Notes under the pieces: model-generated
The model's input: the letters and a program-made list of their open reading frames with translations, nothing else
Database searches by the model: none
Told to the model about the DNA's origin: nothing
Made by a program: the position numbers and the translations under genes
Shown: positions 52,783 to 60,984 of the stretch, piece by piece
How positions within the stretch are numbered: the stretch's first letter is position 1
Layout: each line of letters begins with the position of its first letter
NCBI GenBank assembly: GCA_963834825.1
Contig: CAWICZ010000008.1
Span: 128,559-192,558 of the forward strand
From: JACDAN01 sp963834825
GTDB lineage: Bacteria > Actinomycetota > Thermoleophilia > Gaiellales > Gaiellaceae
Length of the DNA: 64,000 bases
Reading direction: 5' to 3'

Positions 52783-54228
52783 GTGTCGAGGGTAAAGGTC
52801 ACCGTCCTCAGCGGCGCGAGCGCGCCGTCTCTGGTACTGGCACTCCTCCCGGCGTTTGCAGCCGCTGTCGGGATCCCCCAAGAGGACGAGCGGCGGCTCG
52901 GCGCGGTCGTCGAGCGACTCGTCAGCTTCACGCTTGACAACGCGTACCCGGACGACGACCTCGGCGAGATCGAGGTTACGCTCGAGTCGGGCGACGGATC
53001 GGTCCAGGTCGTCGTGCACGACTGGGGCCTGCCGCTGACGAGCGCTGGAGGGGACTTCGGGCCGCTGCCCGAATCGCTCGCCGCTCTCGCTCCTGACGCC
53101 CGCAACGTGCTGCTGATGAACCTCGGTTCGGACGGCAAGCGGCTGGCGGCAGAAGTGACCGTCCGCTCAGGTGACGACGGACAGGCGAGGCGGCACCACA
53201 TCGAGGCTGCGCCCAGGCGCGCACAGGCGGGGGTAGAAACTCACGACGCGATCGAGGTGAGAACTGCTACGCCCGAGGACGGCGAAGCGATCGCCCAGCT
53301 CCTCTACGAGAACTACCACCTGAGCTATGTGCACGCCGACTTCTACCGGCCGCGGTACTTGATGGCGGCGCTCGCCTCGGGCGAGTTGCTGTCGACGATC
53401 GCCGTCCACGAGGGGCAAGTAATCGGTCATCACGCGCTGATGCCGCTCGCTGGTGTCCCCTCCGCTGAGACAGGCGCCGCAGTCGTCCACTCCGCCTATC
53501 GAGGCCTCGGTGTCTTCGGCCGGCTGTTCGAGCACACGCTCGACGCGGCAACCGAGCGCGGCCTGGCGTCGGTCTTCGGGGATGCCGTCACCATCCATCC
53601 CTTCAGCCAGCGCGCCGAGCGCTCGCACGGCTACCGCGAGACGGCGCTCCAGCTCGGCATGGTCCCGGCGCGGACGACGATGCGCGGCTTCGGTGGCGAG
53701 GGACCGACACGACGAACGGCCACACTCCGCTCCTACAAGCCTTTTGACGAACGCCCGCGTCAAGCGGCGATGCCGGCTCCCTACCGCGAGCTGCTCGAGA
53801 GCGTCTACGCCAACGTCGGCCTCTCGATCGAGCCTCGCACCGAGCTAGCTCTGTTTGCGGGCGAGGCTGCGACGGCCAACGTCGACGAGTCGCGCTCCCT
53901 CGGCTTCCTGCGGGTACAGCGCTGGGACGGGGAAGCCGGCTCGGCCCTGAAGGGGGCTGTGCGCCACCTACTCTCGCGGCATGTCGACGTCGTCTACGCC
54001 GACATCGACCTGGTGGCGGTCGCCGATGTGAACAAAGCGACGGCCGTGCTGAACGAGCTCGGCTTCTTCGCCGCGGGCCTTGTTCTTCACGGGCCGGACG
54101 GCCACGACCACCTCCGACTGCAGCTGCTCGATTCCGAGGACATCGAACTCGACGATGTCGTCTGCGACTCGTCTTTCGCAGAGGCGCTGAAGCGACGAGT
54201 ACTGGTGGACAAGGCCCGCGTCGGGTGA
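52783..54228 (+). CDS. Fusion of a degenerate RsbW-like ATPase domain with GNAT acetyltransferase domains
   Basis: The product is 481 residues. About 1-130 resembles an anti-sigma-factor histidine-kinase-like ATPase (VVERLVSFTLDNAYPDDDLG as N-box region, VQVVVHDWGLPL as G1-like). About 155-310 is a GNAT domain: RTATPEDGEAIAQLLYENYH and VVHSAYRGLGVFGRLFEHTL (acetyl-CoA loop YRGLGVFG). The C-terminal 170 residues look like a second, degenerate GNAT half (VVYADIDLVAVADVNKATAV). The fusion suggests regulated acetylation of a protein, perhaps within a partner-switch stress circuit, but no sigma or STAS gene is adjacent. Start GTG/ATG choice near 52783 is fixed by the domain beginning. Confidence 0.75.
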   Translation: MSRVKVTVLSGASAPSLVLALLPAFAAAVGIPQEDERRLGAVVERLVSFTLDNAYPDDDLGEIEVTLESGDGSVQVVVHDWGLPLTSAGGDFGPLPESLAALAPDARNVLLMNLGSDGKRLAAEVTVRSGDDGQARRHHIEAAPRRAQAGVETHDAIEVRTATPEDGEAIAQLLYENYHLSYVHADFYRPRYLMAALASGELLSTIAVHEGQVIGHHALMPLAGVPSAETGAAVVHSAYRGLGVFGRLFEHTLDAATERGLASVFGDAVTIHPFSQRAERSHGYRETALQLGMVPARTTMRGFGGEGPTRRTATLRSYKPFDERPRQAAMPAPYRELLESVYANVGLSIEPRTELALFAGEAATANVDESRSLGFLRVQRWDGEAGSALKGAVRHLLSRHVDVVYADIDLVAVADVNKATAVLNELGFFAAGLVLHGPDGHDHLRLQLLDSEDIELDDVVCDSSFAEALKRRVLVDKARVG

Positions 54229-54348
54229 TGAGGTGGCCAGCCACGAGCTCGACCGCTGTCGCCTCTCGGGATTGCGCTGCGCGGCCGCCTGGGTGACGAC
54301 CCTACCGCCTGGCGCGTCAACGATTCGAACGTCGGTAGGGGGTGCAGC

Positions 54349-54999
54349 ATGCACCTCTTGGTGACCGGCGGAAGCGGTGTCCTCGGCCGAGCGACGATTC
54401 CGCTCCTACGCGCACAGGGTCACGAGATCGACGCTCCGGCGCCGGCGCAACTCGACTTGTTCGACCCGGTTGCGGTCGCGCGAGCGGTCGCCAACGCTGC
54501 AGGGATCCTGCACCTTGCGACCCGGATTCCGCCACGCGAGCGGGCAAGCGAGCGTGAAGCCTGGCGGGAGAACGACCGTCTGCGCGCGGACGCGTCCCGG
54601 CTCCTCGTCGACGCCGCGCTCGCCGCGGAGACGGAGGTGTACGTTCAGCCGAGCATCACTTTCCTCTATCCGGCGGAGGGATTGGTCGACGAGGAGACGC
54701 CGCTCGGCCACGTGCCCGAATCTCGGCGCTCGGCGCTCGCGGCCGAGGAGGAGACGGCTCGCTTCGCAGCAGCGGGCGGGCGCGGCGTCGTTCTGCGCCT
54801 CGGCCTCCTCGACGGTCCCGGCACGGGCAACGAACTACCGAACTCACGCTTCGGCTCTACCCTGCATGTTGCTGACGCAGGGCGCGCCCTTCATGCGGCG
54901 CTCGCCGTTCCGAGCGGCATCTACAACGTCTGCCGCGACCGCGAGCACGTCTCGAACGAGCGGTTCAAGCAGGTCAGCGGCTGGCGGCCGGAGCGGTAA
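54349..54999 (+). CDS. NAD(P)-binding epimerase/dehydratase-like protein (extended SDR), short
   Basis: The product is 216 residues. The Rossmann motif is HLLVTGGSGVLGRATIPLLR (TGxxGxxG). It continues with AAGILHLATRIPPRERASER and SITFLYPAEGLVDEETPLG, where the usual catalytic Tyr region is altered (no clear YxxxK). STLHVADAGRALHAALAV and GIYNVCRDREHVSNERFKQV are typical of the C-terminal half. It is shorter than most extended SDRs (about 300), so the substrate domain is reduced. A hairpin at 55049-55088 follows. Confidence 0.82.
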   Translation: MHLLVTGGSGVLGRATIPLLRAQGHEIDAPAPAQLDLFDPVAVARAVANAAGILHLATRIPPRERASEREAWRENDRLRADASRLLVDAALAAETEVYVQPSITFLYPAEGLVDEETPLGHVPESRRSALAAEEETARFAAAGGRGVVLRLGLLDGPGTGNELPNSRFGSTLHVADAGRALHAALAVPSGIYNVCRDREHVSNERFKQVSGWRPER

Positions 55000-55048
55000 A
55001 TCGACTGGATCGCCGCTAGCGCCTAGCTCGGGTTCGTCATAGATCGAA

Positions 55049-55088
55049 GAGAGGGACCGGCCCGACCAGGGCGGGGACGGTCCCTCTC
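55049..55088 (+). terminator. Hairpin with perfect 11-bp stem after the SDR gene
   Basis: GAGAGGGACCG (55049-55059) and CGGTCCCTCTC (55078-55088) are exactly complementary, with an 18-nt loop, 50 bp after the stop codon. No T-tract is present, so it is a likely 3'-end structure. Confidence 0.5.
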
Positions 55089-55158
55089 GGCTCGATGCGC
55101 TGAGACCCGGCGTCTGGAAGACGGCCCGCATCAAGCGAGCCTCGGCACTGAGCGCGGT

Positions 55159-55458
55159 ATGGGCGTACCCTCTGGAGTTGTGTCTCCCCCGCGCCCTGGG
55201 ACAGGAGATGACGACGTCCGGAAATACGGCGCACTGATCGGCATCATCGCCGCGATCGGCGCGCTGATCGTCGTGTTCATCGTGTGGGGCTCCAACGGCT
55301 CGGACGCGGAACGCGGTGCCTGTACAGAGATTCCCGCGGGTCGGGTACCACCCGCCATCATCTGCCCCAGGAATGCCACCCCGGAGAACTCGAAAGAGCG
55401 CGACTGTATTCGGGTTTCGACTTTCCAGGACGTCACGTACTGGACCTGCTCCGATTGA
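55159..55458 (+). CDS. Small single-helix membrane protein
   Basis: The product is 99 residues. A short Pro/Gly-rich cytosolic N-terminus is followed by one transmembrane helix (YGALIGIIAAIGALIVVFIV). The outside part has four cysteines (RGACTEIP, AIICPRN, RDCIRVS, YWTCSD), probably disulphide-bonded. No family is recognised. It is the last gene before the tRNA-associated island. Confidence 0.55.
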   Translation: MGVPSGVVSPPRPGTGDDDVRKYGALIGIIAAIGALIVVFIVWGSNGSDAERGACTEIPAGRVPPAIICPRNATPENSKERDCIRVSTFQDVTYWTCSD

Positions 55459-55771
55459 CATATCCGCAGCGGCCGGGCTGACCCGCCTTTTTCAAGACGA
55501 CCGTGCTCGGCTGGAAGCCGGCGACACGATCCCGATCGCGGCCGGAGACCGGACGCCCCAGGTCGTCCGCATCCGCAAGGCGGCACCGACCCGGTGCTCG
55601 TCTCGACCCGCTGACCTGATCCGGAGCTGAGGGCGGAGGCCGTCGGTCGAAGTCCGCAGCGCACTCGACCTGGGGATAGAGCCTCCGACGCTGCCTGCCG
55701 ATGACTCGACCCGGACGCTGCCGCATCGGGGCGGCGGTGGAACAAGGCGCCACGGAGGCCTGGTGAGCCAA
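55459..55771. other. Intergenic stretch, no gene recognised
   Basis: These 313 bases contain only weak, arginine/serine-rich shadow frames with no ribosome-binding site and no recognisable domain. No hairpin or repeat of note was seen. The left tRNA-Val repeat begins at its right edge. Confidence 0.5.
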
Positions 55772-55813
55772 TGGGCGGTGCCGGGCTCGAACCAGCGACC
55801 CCCTGCTTGCAAG
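55772..55813 (+). repeat. Left direct repeat: 3' fragment of tRNA-Val (att-like)
   Basis: Bases 55772-55809 are identical to 58778-58815. One mismatch (C for T in the anticodon) is followed by AAGG in both. The 5' half of the tRNA is absent and the anticodon stem cannot form, so this is not a functional tRNA. Confidence 0.85.
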
Positions 55814-55975
55814 GACGGGGTGGGCGTTCGGACCCGTTCACACCCGTTCGCTCTACCCGCCTGGTTACAGGGCTTGCGCTACGGCGTACCGAACCCGTCC
55901 GAACCCGAACGCTCGGTGTTCCCATTGTTCCCATGTGCGCCGCTCGCTCCGTGCCGAGACTGTATTGGGGTCTGG

Positions 55976-56287
55976 CTAGGTCTGCGGAGGCAGTGGCGGA
56001 GCCGCGGGCGGCGCTACCTGGGTGGACGGGATGCCGGCGTCGTTGCGTCGGGCAATCGCGCTGACGTTGTCGTTGATCCGGAAGATGACGATCAGAATCT
56101 CGGCGTAGATCCGTGCGAACAGCGGACCGAGAATGATCAGGGCCAGGCCCGCACCGACCTCGTCGTTCGCTATCGCCACGATCCCGCCGATGACCGCAAA
56201 CGCAACAAAGATCCAGAAGATGACCTGAATGAAAACCGGCGTGATCATCCGCCGGAAGGACAGGTACTCGCCCCAACTTCCGTTCAT
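55976..56287 (-). CDS. DUF4282 membrane protein
   Basis: The product is 103 residues from the ATG at 56287, which has GGAGGAG just upstream (minus strand). The DUF4282 pattern is LSFRRMITPVFIQVIFWIFV (first helix) and VGAGLALIILGPLFARIYAE with ILIVIFRINDNV (second). It has two transmembrane helices and a Pro-rich tail. The function is unknown. It lies inside the tRNA-Val island, reading toward the left repeat. Confidence 0.8.
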   Translation of the reverse strand: MNGSWGEYLSFRRMITPVFIQVIFWIFVAFAVIGGIVAIANDEVGAGLALIILGPLFARIYAEILIVIFRINDNVSAIARRNDAGIPSTQVAPPAAPPLPPQT

Positions 56288-56490
56288 CGCTCTCCTCCTC
56301 GTCGCGGTAACAAAAAATGCTAACGCCGCCTCCGGAGGTCGCGTAGTCATGGGTGGAAAGGCTCGCGCTGCGCTCGGCGGCCCAGTCGCCGAGGGCGAAT
56401 GACGGAAGGTGGCCGGTTACCACCGACCCGGAGGGCCGCTCGCTTGGATCGCACACCGGGCTGCCATGGCCCTGATCGCGATCTCATCCA

Positions 56491-56834
56491 TCAGGCACCG
56501 AACCCTGCGCTGAGCAGCTTGTCCACCGCCGCCTCGCGAGCGAGTTTCAGGCCCTCGTCGACGAACTCCGGGACGACGCCGTCGACGCCGAGTTCTCGCG
56601 AACGGGAAACTTCGTCTTGCTGGCGCCGCCGAACCTGACTCAAGGATTCGTTGACGACGTGGAGGCGTGCCCGGGGGACGCCCTCGAAACGTGAATGTTC
56701 GGCCGGGGGCGCTGCGCGGCGGCCTTGTTCGCCTCGCGGCGGGCCTTCGCCTTCGCGGCCTTCTCGGCCTTGACCTACGCGACGGCCTGGGCGGCGGCCT
56801 TGCGCTCACGGGCGGCGCGGTCGTAGTCCCTCAT
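56491..56834 (-). pseudogene. Decayed small gene with internal stop and frameshift
   Basis: From ATG 56834 the frame reads DYDRAARERKAAAQAVA, hits TAG (56774-56776), then continues VKAEKAAKAKARREANKAAA. At a run of five G at 56704-56708 the sense moves to another frame: PPAEHSRFEGVPRARLHVVN, then GVDGVVPEFVDEGLKLARE and KLLSAGFGA with stop at 56491-56493. Repaired, it would be about 113 residues with a basic Ala/Lys-rich N-terminus and a helical C-terminus. No family is recognised. It may be real decay within the island or more assembly errors. Confidence 0.45.
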
Positions 56835-56923
56835 GGCCTTCCTGGGCACGAGCCGTTGTAAGCGGCGCTAAGGCGCGTTGCCCGGGCGGGGTCCCAAAGA
56901 CCTTGACCTCGCGCTCGGCGGCG

Positions 56924-58333
56924 CTAACTCGGTGAGTAAGGCGGTTGTTCCGGCTCGAGTTCTAGGGCAGGCTCCCCTGGCGTGGGCGCGTCCCCGACCT
57001 CGCGTTCGTCCGCAGCAACGAACGGGGGTGGCTCGGCCTGCGGCAAAACGGGAAACTCGTCGGGAGCCTCGGGCAGCTTTGGAGCCTTCGCCTGCCACGG
57101 TTTGAGGTCTTGCACGATCTCCCGGTAGAAGTCGATCACCTGCCTCCGGGTCTCGCGCACGAAGGAGCCTTGACCACGACCACCCTTAGCACCGAGCGGT
57201 TGGGTCACGGCGATCTCAAACGCCCGTGGTGCCCGCTTCGCGTCACTGGTGCTTAGCAGCCGCTGCGGGAACTCTCGCGCTTCGCCCAGCAGGAGCGATG
57301 TGCTTTCGCGGCTTCCCGTGAACGCGACCGTCAAGCGGACGTCGGTAGGAGCCTTCTGGAGTTGCCGAAGCAGCCAGTTGACCCGTGCGGTGGCCCGTCC
57401 TTCTCGCGGCGCTTCAACCACGACGCTGGTGGTGAGCTGCCTCGCTCGCAGATCCGCCACGATCCCTACGGAGGCGACGGCGTCGGGCACCCGGAGGGAA
57501 CCAGGGAGAGTGCCGGTCTGAGCGAGCCCCTCCACGAGCTGGTCTAGTCGTTCCGGTAGCGATTGCCCGCGCGGCCTCAGGGCGCTCACGTCCCGGCCCA
57601 GGTCTTGCGACAGCCCGAGCGCGAGGTAGTCGATGAACTGCTCCCACCGCTCGGCTACTCCGCGCACTTCCTTGTCGGTCGCCCTGAGCGTGCCCTGGCG
57701 AGCGCCCTCACGAACGCTCACCCAGCCCTGGCCCATGTCACGGAATCCACTCGCTCCCGAGTTCTCGTGGTCGAGGTACGCGATCAGCTCGCCGAGAAGC
57801 CAGGCCTGGTCGGGATCAGTTACCCCGCGAAAGCGGTGCTGGAGGACAGCCTCGGTGATGATCCGCCACCAGGACAGGTGGTAGACGCCAACACGCTTCG
57901 CCTTGCGCCTGTCGAGCGCCACGGGCGAGTCAGTTGGTTGTGCCGTGATCTGGTTAGAGATCGTCACGAGGGCGTCAAAGCTGTGCTCCCGGGCCATGTC
58001 CAGGTAGCGGTTGACCTGCTCCGTTTCAAGGCCTGCGCTTCCGGTCTTCACTTCTACGAGCGCCCGCCATCGACGCTTCCCGCGCTCAGCCACGATTACA
58101 CCGTCCGGGATCGACACCTTGCCGTCACCGTCGCGCAAATGCACCTCCGCATACGTGGTGATCCGCCCCCGTGGTGCTCCCAGGCTTTCGAGCAGCGCGC
58201 GACCGAACTCGGGCACCGCCCCCATCACCGCCAACAGCGACGACGTGGCGCGCTTTTCTTGCTCCTCCTGCCCCCTGATTCCCGCTACGGGGATCAGTCG
58301 CGCGAAGCTCCACCCCTCGTGGTCTTCCGGCAC
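56924..58333 (-). CDS. PD-(D/E)XK nuclease-like protein on the tRNA-Val island
   Basis: The product is 469 residues. An N-terminal domain (about 10-180) contains SIPDGVIVAERGKRRWRALV and LVEVKTG: P76-D77 and E94-x-K96 fit the PD-(D/E)XK active site, preceded by Glu in TTYAEVHLRDGD. It continues with QVNRYLDMAREHSFDALVTI and GVYHLSWWRIITEAVLQHRF. The middle (about 185-400) is helical and strand-mixed without a known motif; the C-terminus is acidic/proline-rich and likely disordered (PEAPDEFPVLPQAEPPP). No methyltransferase, helicase or P-loop is present. It is probably a DNA-cutting or DNA-binding protein of a defence or mobile-element type; the role is inferred from active-site pattern and location. 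Confidence 0.72.
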   Translation of the reverse strand: MPEDHEGWSFARLIPVAGIRGQEEQEKRATSSLLAVMGAVPEFGRALLESLGAPRGRITTYAEVHLRDGDGKVSIPDGVIVAERGKRRWRALVEVKTGSAGLETEQVNRYLDMAREHSFDALVTISNQITAQPTDSPVALDRRKAKRVGVYHLSWWRIITEAVLQHRFRGVTDPDQAWLLGELIAYLDHENSGASGFRDMGQGWVSVREGARQGTLRATDKEVRGVAERWEQFIDYLALGLSQDLGRDVSALRPRGQSLPERLDQLVEGLAQTGTLPGSLRVPDAVASVGIVADLRARQLTTSVVVEAPREGRATARVNWLLRQLQKAPTDVRLTVAFTGSRESTSLLLGEAREFPQRLLSTSDAKRAPRAFEIAVTQPLGAKGGRGQGSFVRETRRQVIDFYREIVQDLKPWQAKAPKLPEAPDEFPVLPQAEPPPFVAADEREVGDAPTPGEPALELEPEQPPYSPS

Positions 58334-58367
58334 GGCTCTGAAACTCTACGGCGCGTCGGCCGTGCGA

Positions 58368-58604
58368 TCAAACCGGGCGAGACCCGCATCGGGGTTCGAG
58401 CAGAAACCATCTGTCCTGCCAGTCCACGATGGCGGTGGTCGCAGCGAAGAGCAGGCCGCGCCGTCTTAACTCCTCCATCACGGTCGCTGCCGTTTCGAGG
58501 AGTTCGTCGTCGTTGAGTGCCGCGACCGGCGCGAGCTTGCTCATGTTGCTGGCGTCCACGACAACCACATCGGCAGTTACCTCATCCGGCGTTATGGCGC
58601 ACAC
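58368..58604 (-). CDS. Small hypothetical ORF upstream of the nuclease-like gene
   Basis: GTG 58604 gives 78 residues; an ATG at 58544 would give 58. The frame reads ITPDEVTADVVVVDASNMSK and LAPVAALNDDELLETAATVM, then EELRRRGLLFAATTAIVDWQ. It is acidic-helical and could be a partner or antitoxin-like protein of the nuclease-like gene that begins 34 bp downstream. No family is recognised. Confidence 0.4.
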   Translation of the reverse strand: MCAITPDEVTADVVVVDASNMSKLAPVAALNDDELLETAATVMEELRRRGLLFAATTAIVDWQDRWFLLEPRCGSRPV

Positions 58605-58777
58605 GGGTGATTTCGGAAGATCGCGGTGGCCGCCGCCTGCCCTAGACCTTAGGAACCGGCAACCAGGAGGTCGGAGTTTTCCGAAGGTGGTGACCCGTAC
58701 CCCCTGGACGTGAACCGGGGTGCCGGTGGCCGGACGCGGCAACACGAAAGCCGCGCGCTAGCAGGGCTTTCGAAAGG

Positions 58778-58819
58778 TGGGCGGTGCCGGGCTCGAACCA
58801 GCGACCCCCTGCTTGTAAG
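58778..58819 (+). repeat. Right direct repeat: 3' half of the intact tRNA-Val gene
   Basis: This is the counterpart of 55772-55813: 38 of 38 identical bases followed by one mismatch and AAGG. It marks the presumed attachment core, from the anticodon loop to the tRNA 3' end. Confidence 0.85.
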
Positions 58820-58850
58820 GCAGGTGCTCTCCCAACTGAGCTAACCGCCC
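58778..58850 (-). tRNA. tRNA-Val (anticodon TAC)
   Basis: Read on the minus strand the 73-nt sequence folds as a standard cloverleaf: acceptor GGGCGGT/ACCGCCC with discriminator A, D-arm GCTC/GAGC, anticodon stem CCTGC/GCAGG with loop CTTACAA, T-arm GCTGG-TTCGAGC-CCGGC. The anticodon TAC reads GTA/GTG valine codons. CCA is not encoded. Confidence 0.97.
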
Positions 58851-58950
58851 GAACCCGCATGGTAGAGCGATTGTCGGCTGCTCGCAGCTCGTTCGAGGAG
58901 TCGTGTGATCAGTGAGACCAGGGACCCCGCGTCCAGTGAACACGCCGGCT

Positions 58951-60104
58951 CTAGGCCGGCGCTCGGAGCGCGCGGGTCTGTGCGCGGGCTTCGCGCCACC
59001 AGATGAGTTCGTACGCGTGAAGTGCGACCCAGACGATCGCCACCAGTGTCGAGCGCGACGAGTGCCGGCACGACGACGGCGACCGGCCAGAGCAGGGCGC
59101 AGGCGATCGCGGCGATCAGGCGTCCACCGCGGAGCGTGCGTGACACGCGCACGCGGAGCGCCACGAAGGCGAACAGGTACAGGGCAGGACCGCCGCAGAG
59201 TGCGAGCGCCGGGATCGTGCCGAGCTCGCCGTCGACGTCTGCGAGCGTCGTCTTCATCGCGAAGGCGAAGAGGACGATGCCGGCGACCATCGGCAGGTGC
59301 AGGTAGGTGTAGAGATCGCGCGCAAGCGCGGTGCGCTCGACGCCGCTGCGCTCGATCAGCAGCTGCTGGGCGCGGATCGTGAAGAAGTCGAAGTAGGCCA
59401 GCCAGAACGAGGTCGCGACCGCGAACCCGAGCAGGGCGGCGACGATCACGCCAGTGCTGATCCCGCTCTCTCGCTCGCCGAGGCCGATCGCGATCAAGGA
59501 CTCGCCGATCGCGATGATCACAATCAGCCCGTGACGCTCGACGAAGTGCGCCGGTTGCAGACGCCAGCCGCGCAGCCCGCCCAGGAGCGGCCCCACATAG
59601 CCGACGGCGAGCGCGACCAGCCAGAGCAGCGGCTTGAGCCCGCCGTCGACGAACCCGGCGACGATGATCAGCGCGGCGCCGACAAGCGCCGACGGAGCAA
59701 CACGCACAATCGCCGCGAACAGGTCGGGGTCACTACGTGCGCCTAAGCGCGTACAAGGTCAGATGCATGACGGTCACGATCAGGAACGCGACCCCGAACA
59801 AGACGCCGTGAGCGCCGAACGCGTCCGGGACGGCCAGCGCGGCGACGAACATCGCCGCCATCGCAACCAGCATCGCCCCCCACACCGCCCCCACACCGGG
59901 ATCGACGGTGTTCGTCAACCAGGCATAGGCCGCCCACGACCACCAAAGCACACCCAGAATCAGCAGACCATGCCCAAGCCCACTCCAGGTCGGATTATCC
60001 GAGAGCACCGTCGTGACCTGCGTCAACGCGAACACGAACACCAGATCGAAGAAGAGCTCGAGCGGCGTTACGCGCTGCTCACGCTCAACGTGCAGCTCAC
60101 CCAC
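58951..60104 (-). CDS. Low-temperature-requirement A (LtrA) family membrane protein, two frameshifts
   Basis: The N-terminal frame has VTPLELFFDLVFVFALTQVT, the LtrA signature. The middle frame has RLQPAHFVERHGLIVIIAIG and ESLIAIGLGERESG, and a third frame ends ALHAYELIWWREARAQTRAL. One extra base at 59738 and one near 59044-59050 separate them; joined, the protein has about 383 residues and ten or more helices, normal for LtrA. The function of the family is unclear (named from a Listeria cold-growth mutant). The stop TAG is at 58951-58953; without correction the middle frame would run to 58841 into the tRNA. GTG start 60104. Confidence 0.85.
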
Positions 60105-60284
60105 AAACGGACGCTAACGCGACCCGGTCGCGACCGCAGCCCGACCACGTCTGGAAGGAGCTAGCTGGATTGGGCCGGCGGTCGGGAATGTCACCTGAGC
60201 GCCTAAGGTGCCGACGATGGCGACGCGGTTGAGGGTGACCGGCGTCAGTCGCGAGACCTCCGTGGTGCGACAGGGGTAACCTCG

Positions 60285-60965
60285 GTGATCCGCTGGATGC
60301 GTGGGCTCGGGATGCCGCGAGCTCCTGGAGGCAAGGCAGGTGCCGATCCATCGTCGGTGCACCGCGACACCATGCGGCTGGTGGCGTTCAGCGATGCAGT
60401 CTTCGCCATCACCATCACCCTGTTGGTGCTGGAGATCAGGCCACCGACCGACTACAGCAACTTGCTGCATGACCTTCTCGCGCTCTGGCCGTCGTATCTC
60501 GCCTACGCCGTCACATTCCTGTTCATCGGACAGGTGTGGGCTAACCACCACGTCATGTTCGACCACATCCGCGCAGCCGACCGGGTCGTACTGCTCCTGA
60601 ACACCCTGCTGCTGATGGCCGTGGCGTTCCTTCCGTTCGCCACCTCCGTCCTCGCCGGGGCGCTGCGCAGCGGACACGGCCAGCGAACTGCCGTCGTCTT
60701 CTACGGCATCGCCTTTTCCTTGGCGGCGCTGACGTTCAACGCCGTCTGGCAGTACGCGCGCCGTCACCGGCTACTCAGCGAAGCCCTCGACCCCGCGGGC
60801 GCGACAGCTATCAGCAGGCGCTTTCAGCTCGCCCTGGCCTGGCTCGCAACTGGCGCACTGCTTGGCGCGGTACTACCCGTCCTGGGCCTGGCCGTGATCG
60901 CCGCGTTCAACGCCTTTTACTGGCTCCCGATCCGAGGCGAGAGTCCACGCCCGCGACTCTCATGA
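60285..60965 (+). CDS. TMEM175-family (DUF1211) putative potassium channel
   Basis: The product is 226 residues with six predicted transmembrane helices. The pore-helix signature is RLVAFSDAVFAITITLLVLE (FSDxxFA), followed by FLFIGQVWANHHVMFDHIRA and TLLLMAVAFLPFATSVLA. Bacterial TMEM175 proteins are potassium-selective channels. Start GTG 60285 is used, though ATG 60297 or 60312 is possible. It is divergent from LtrA, with 180 bp between, in which nothing else was recognised. Confidence 0.87.
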   Translation: MIRWMRGLGMPRAPGGKAGADPSSVHRDTMRLVAFSDAVFAITITLLVLEIRPPTDYSNLLHDLLALWPSYLAYAVTFLFIGQVWANHHVMFDHIRAADRVVLLLNTLLLMAVAFLPFATSVLAGALRSGHGQRTAVVFYGIAFSLAALTFNAVWQYARRHRLLSEALDPAGATAISRRFQLALAWLATGALLGAVLPVLGLAVIAAFNAFYWLPIRGESPRPRLS

Positions 60966-60984
60966 GGCGGGCACATCTGGTCGG

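Larger units (their letters stand above)
55772..58777. mobile_element. About 3-kb genomic island at the 3' end of tRNA-Val
   Basis: A 38-bp perfect copy of the tRNA-Val 3' half at 55772 is in direct orientation with the real tRNA gene 3' half at 58778. This is the geometry left by a tyrosine-recombinase element inserting at a tRNA 3' end: the intact tRNA stays at one end and a fragment marks the other. The segment carries a DUF4282 membrane protein, a decayed gene, a PD-(D/E)XK-like protein and a small ORF. No integrase is present, so it would be a remnant or a satellite mobilised in trans. The boundaries are inferred from the repeats only. Confidence 0.65.

Noticed and set aside
55772..55850. 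Second tRNA gene suggested by the T-arm and acceptor sequence
   Set aside because: Only the 3' half matches; the anticodon stem and D-arm cannot form. Treated as an att-like repeat.
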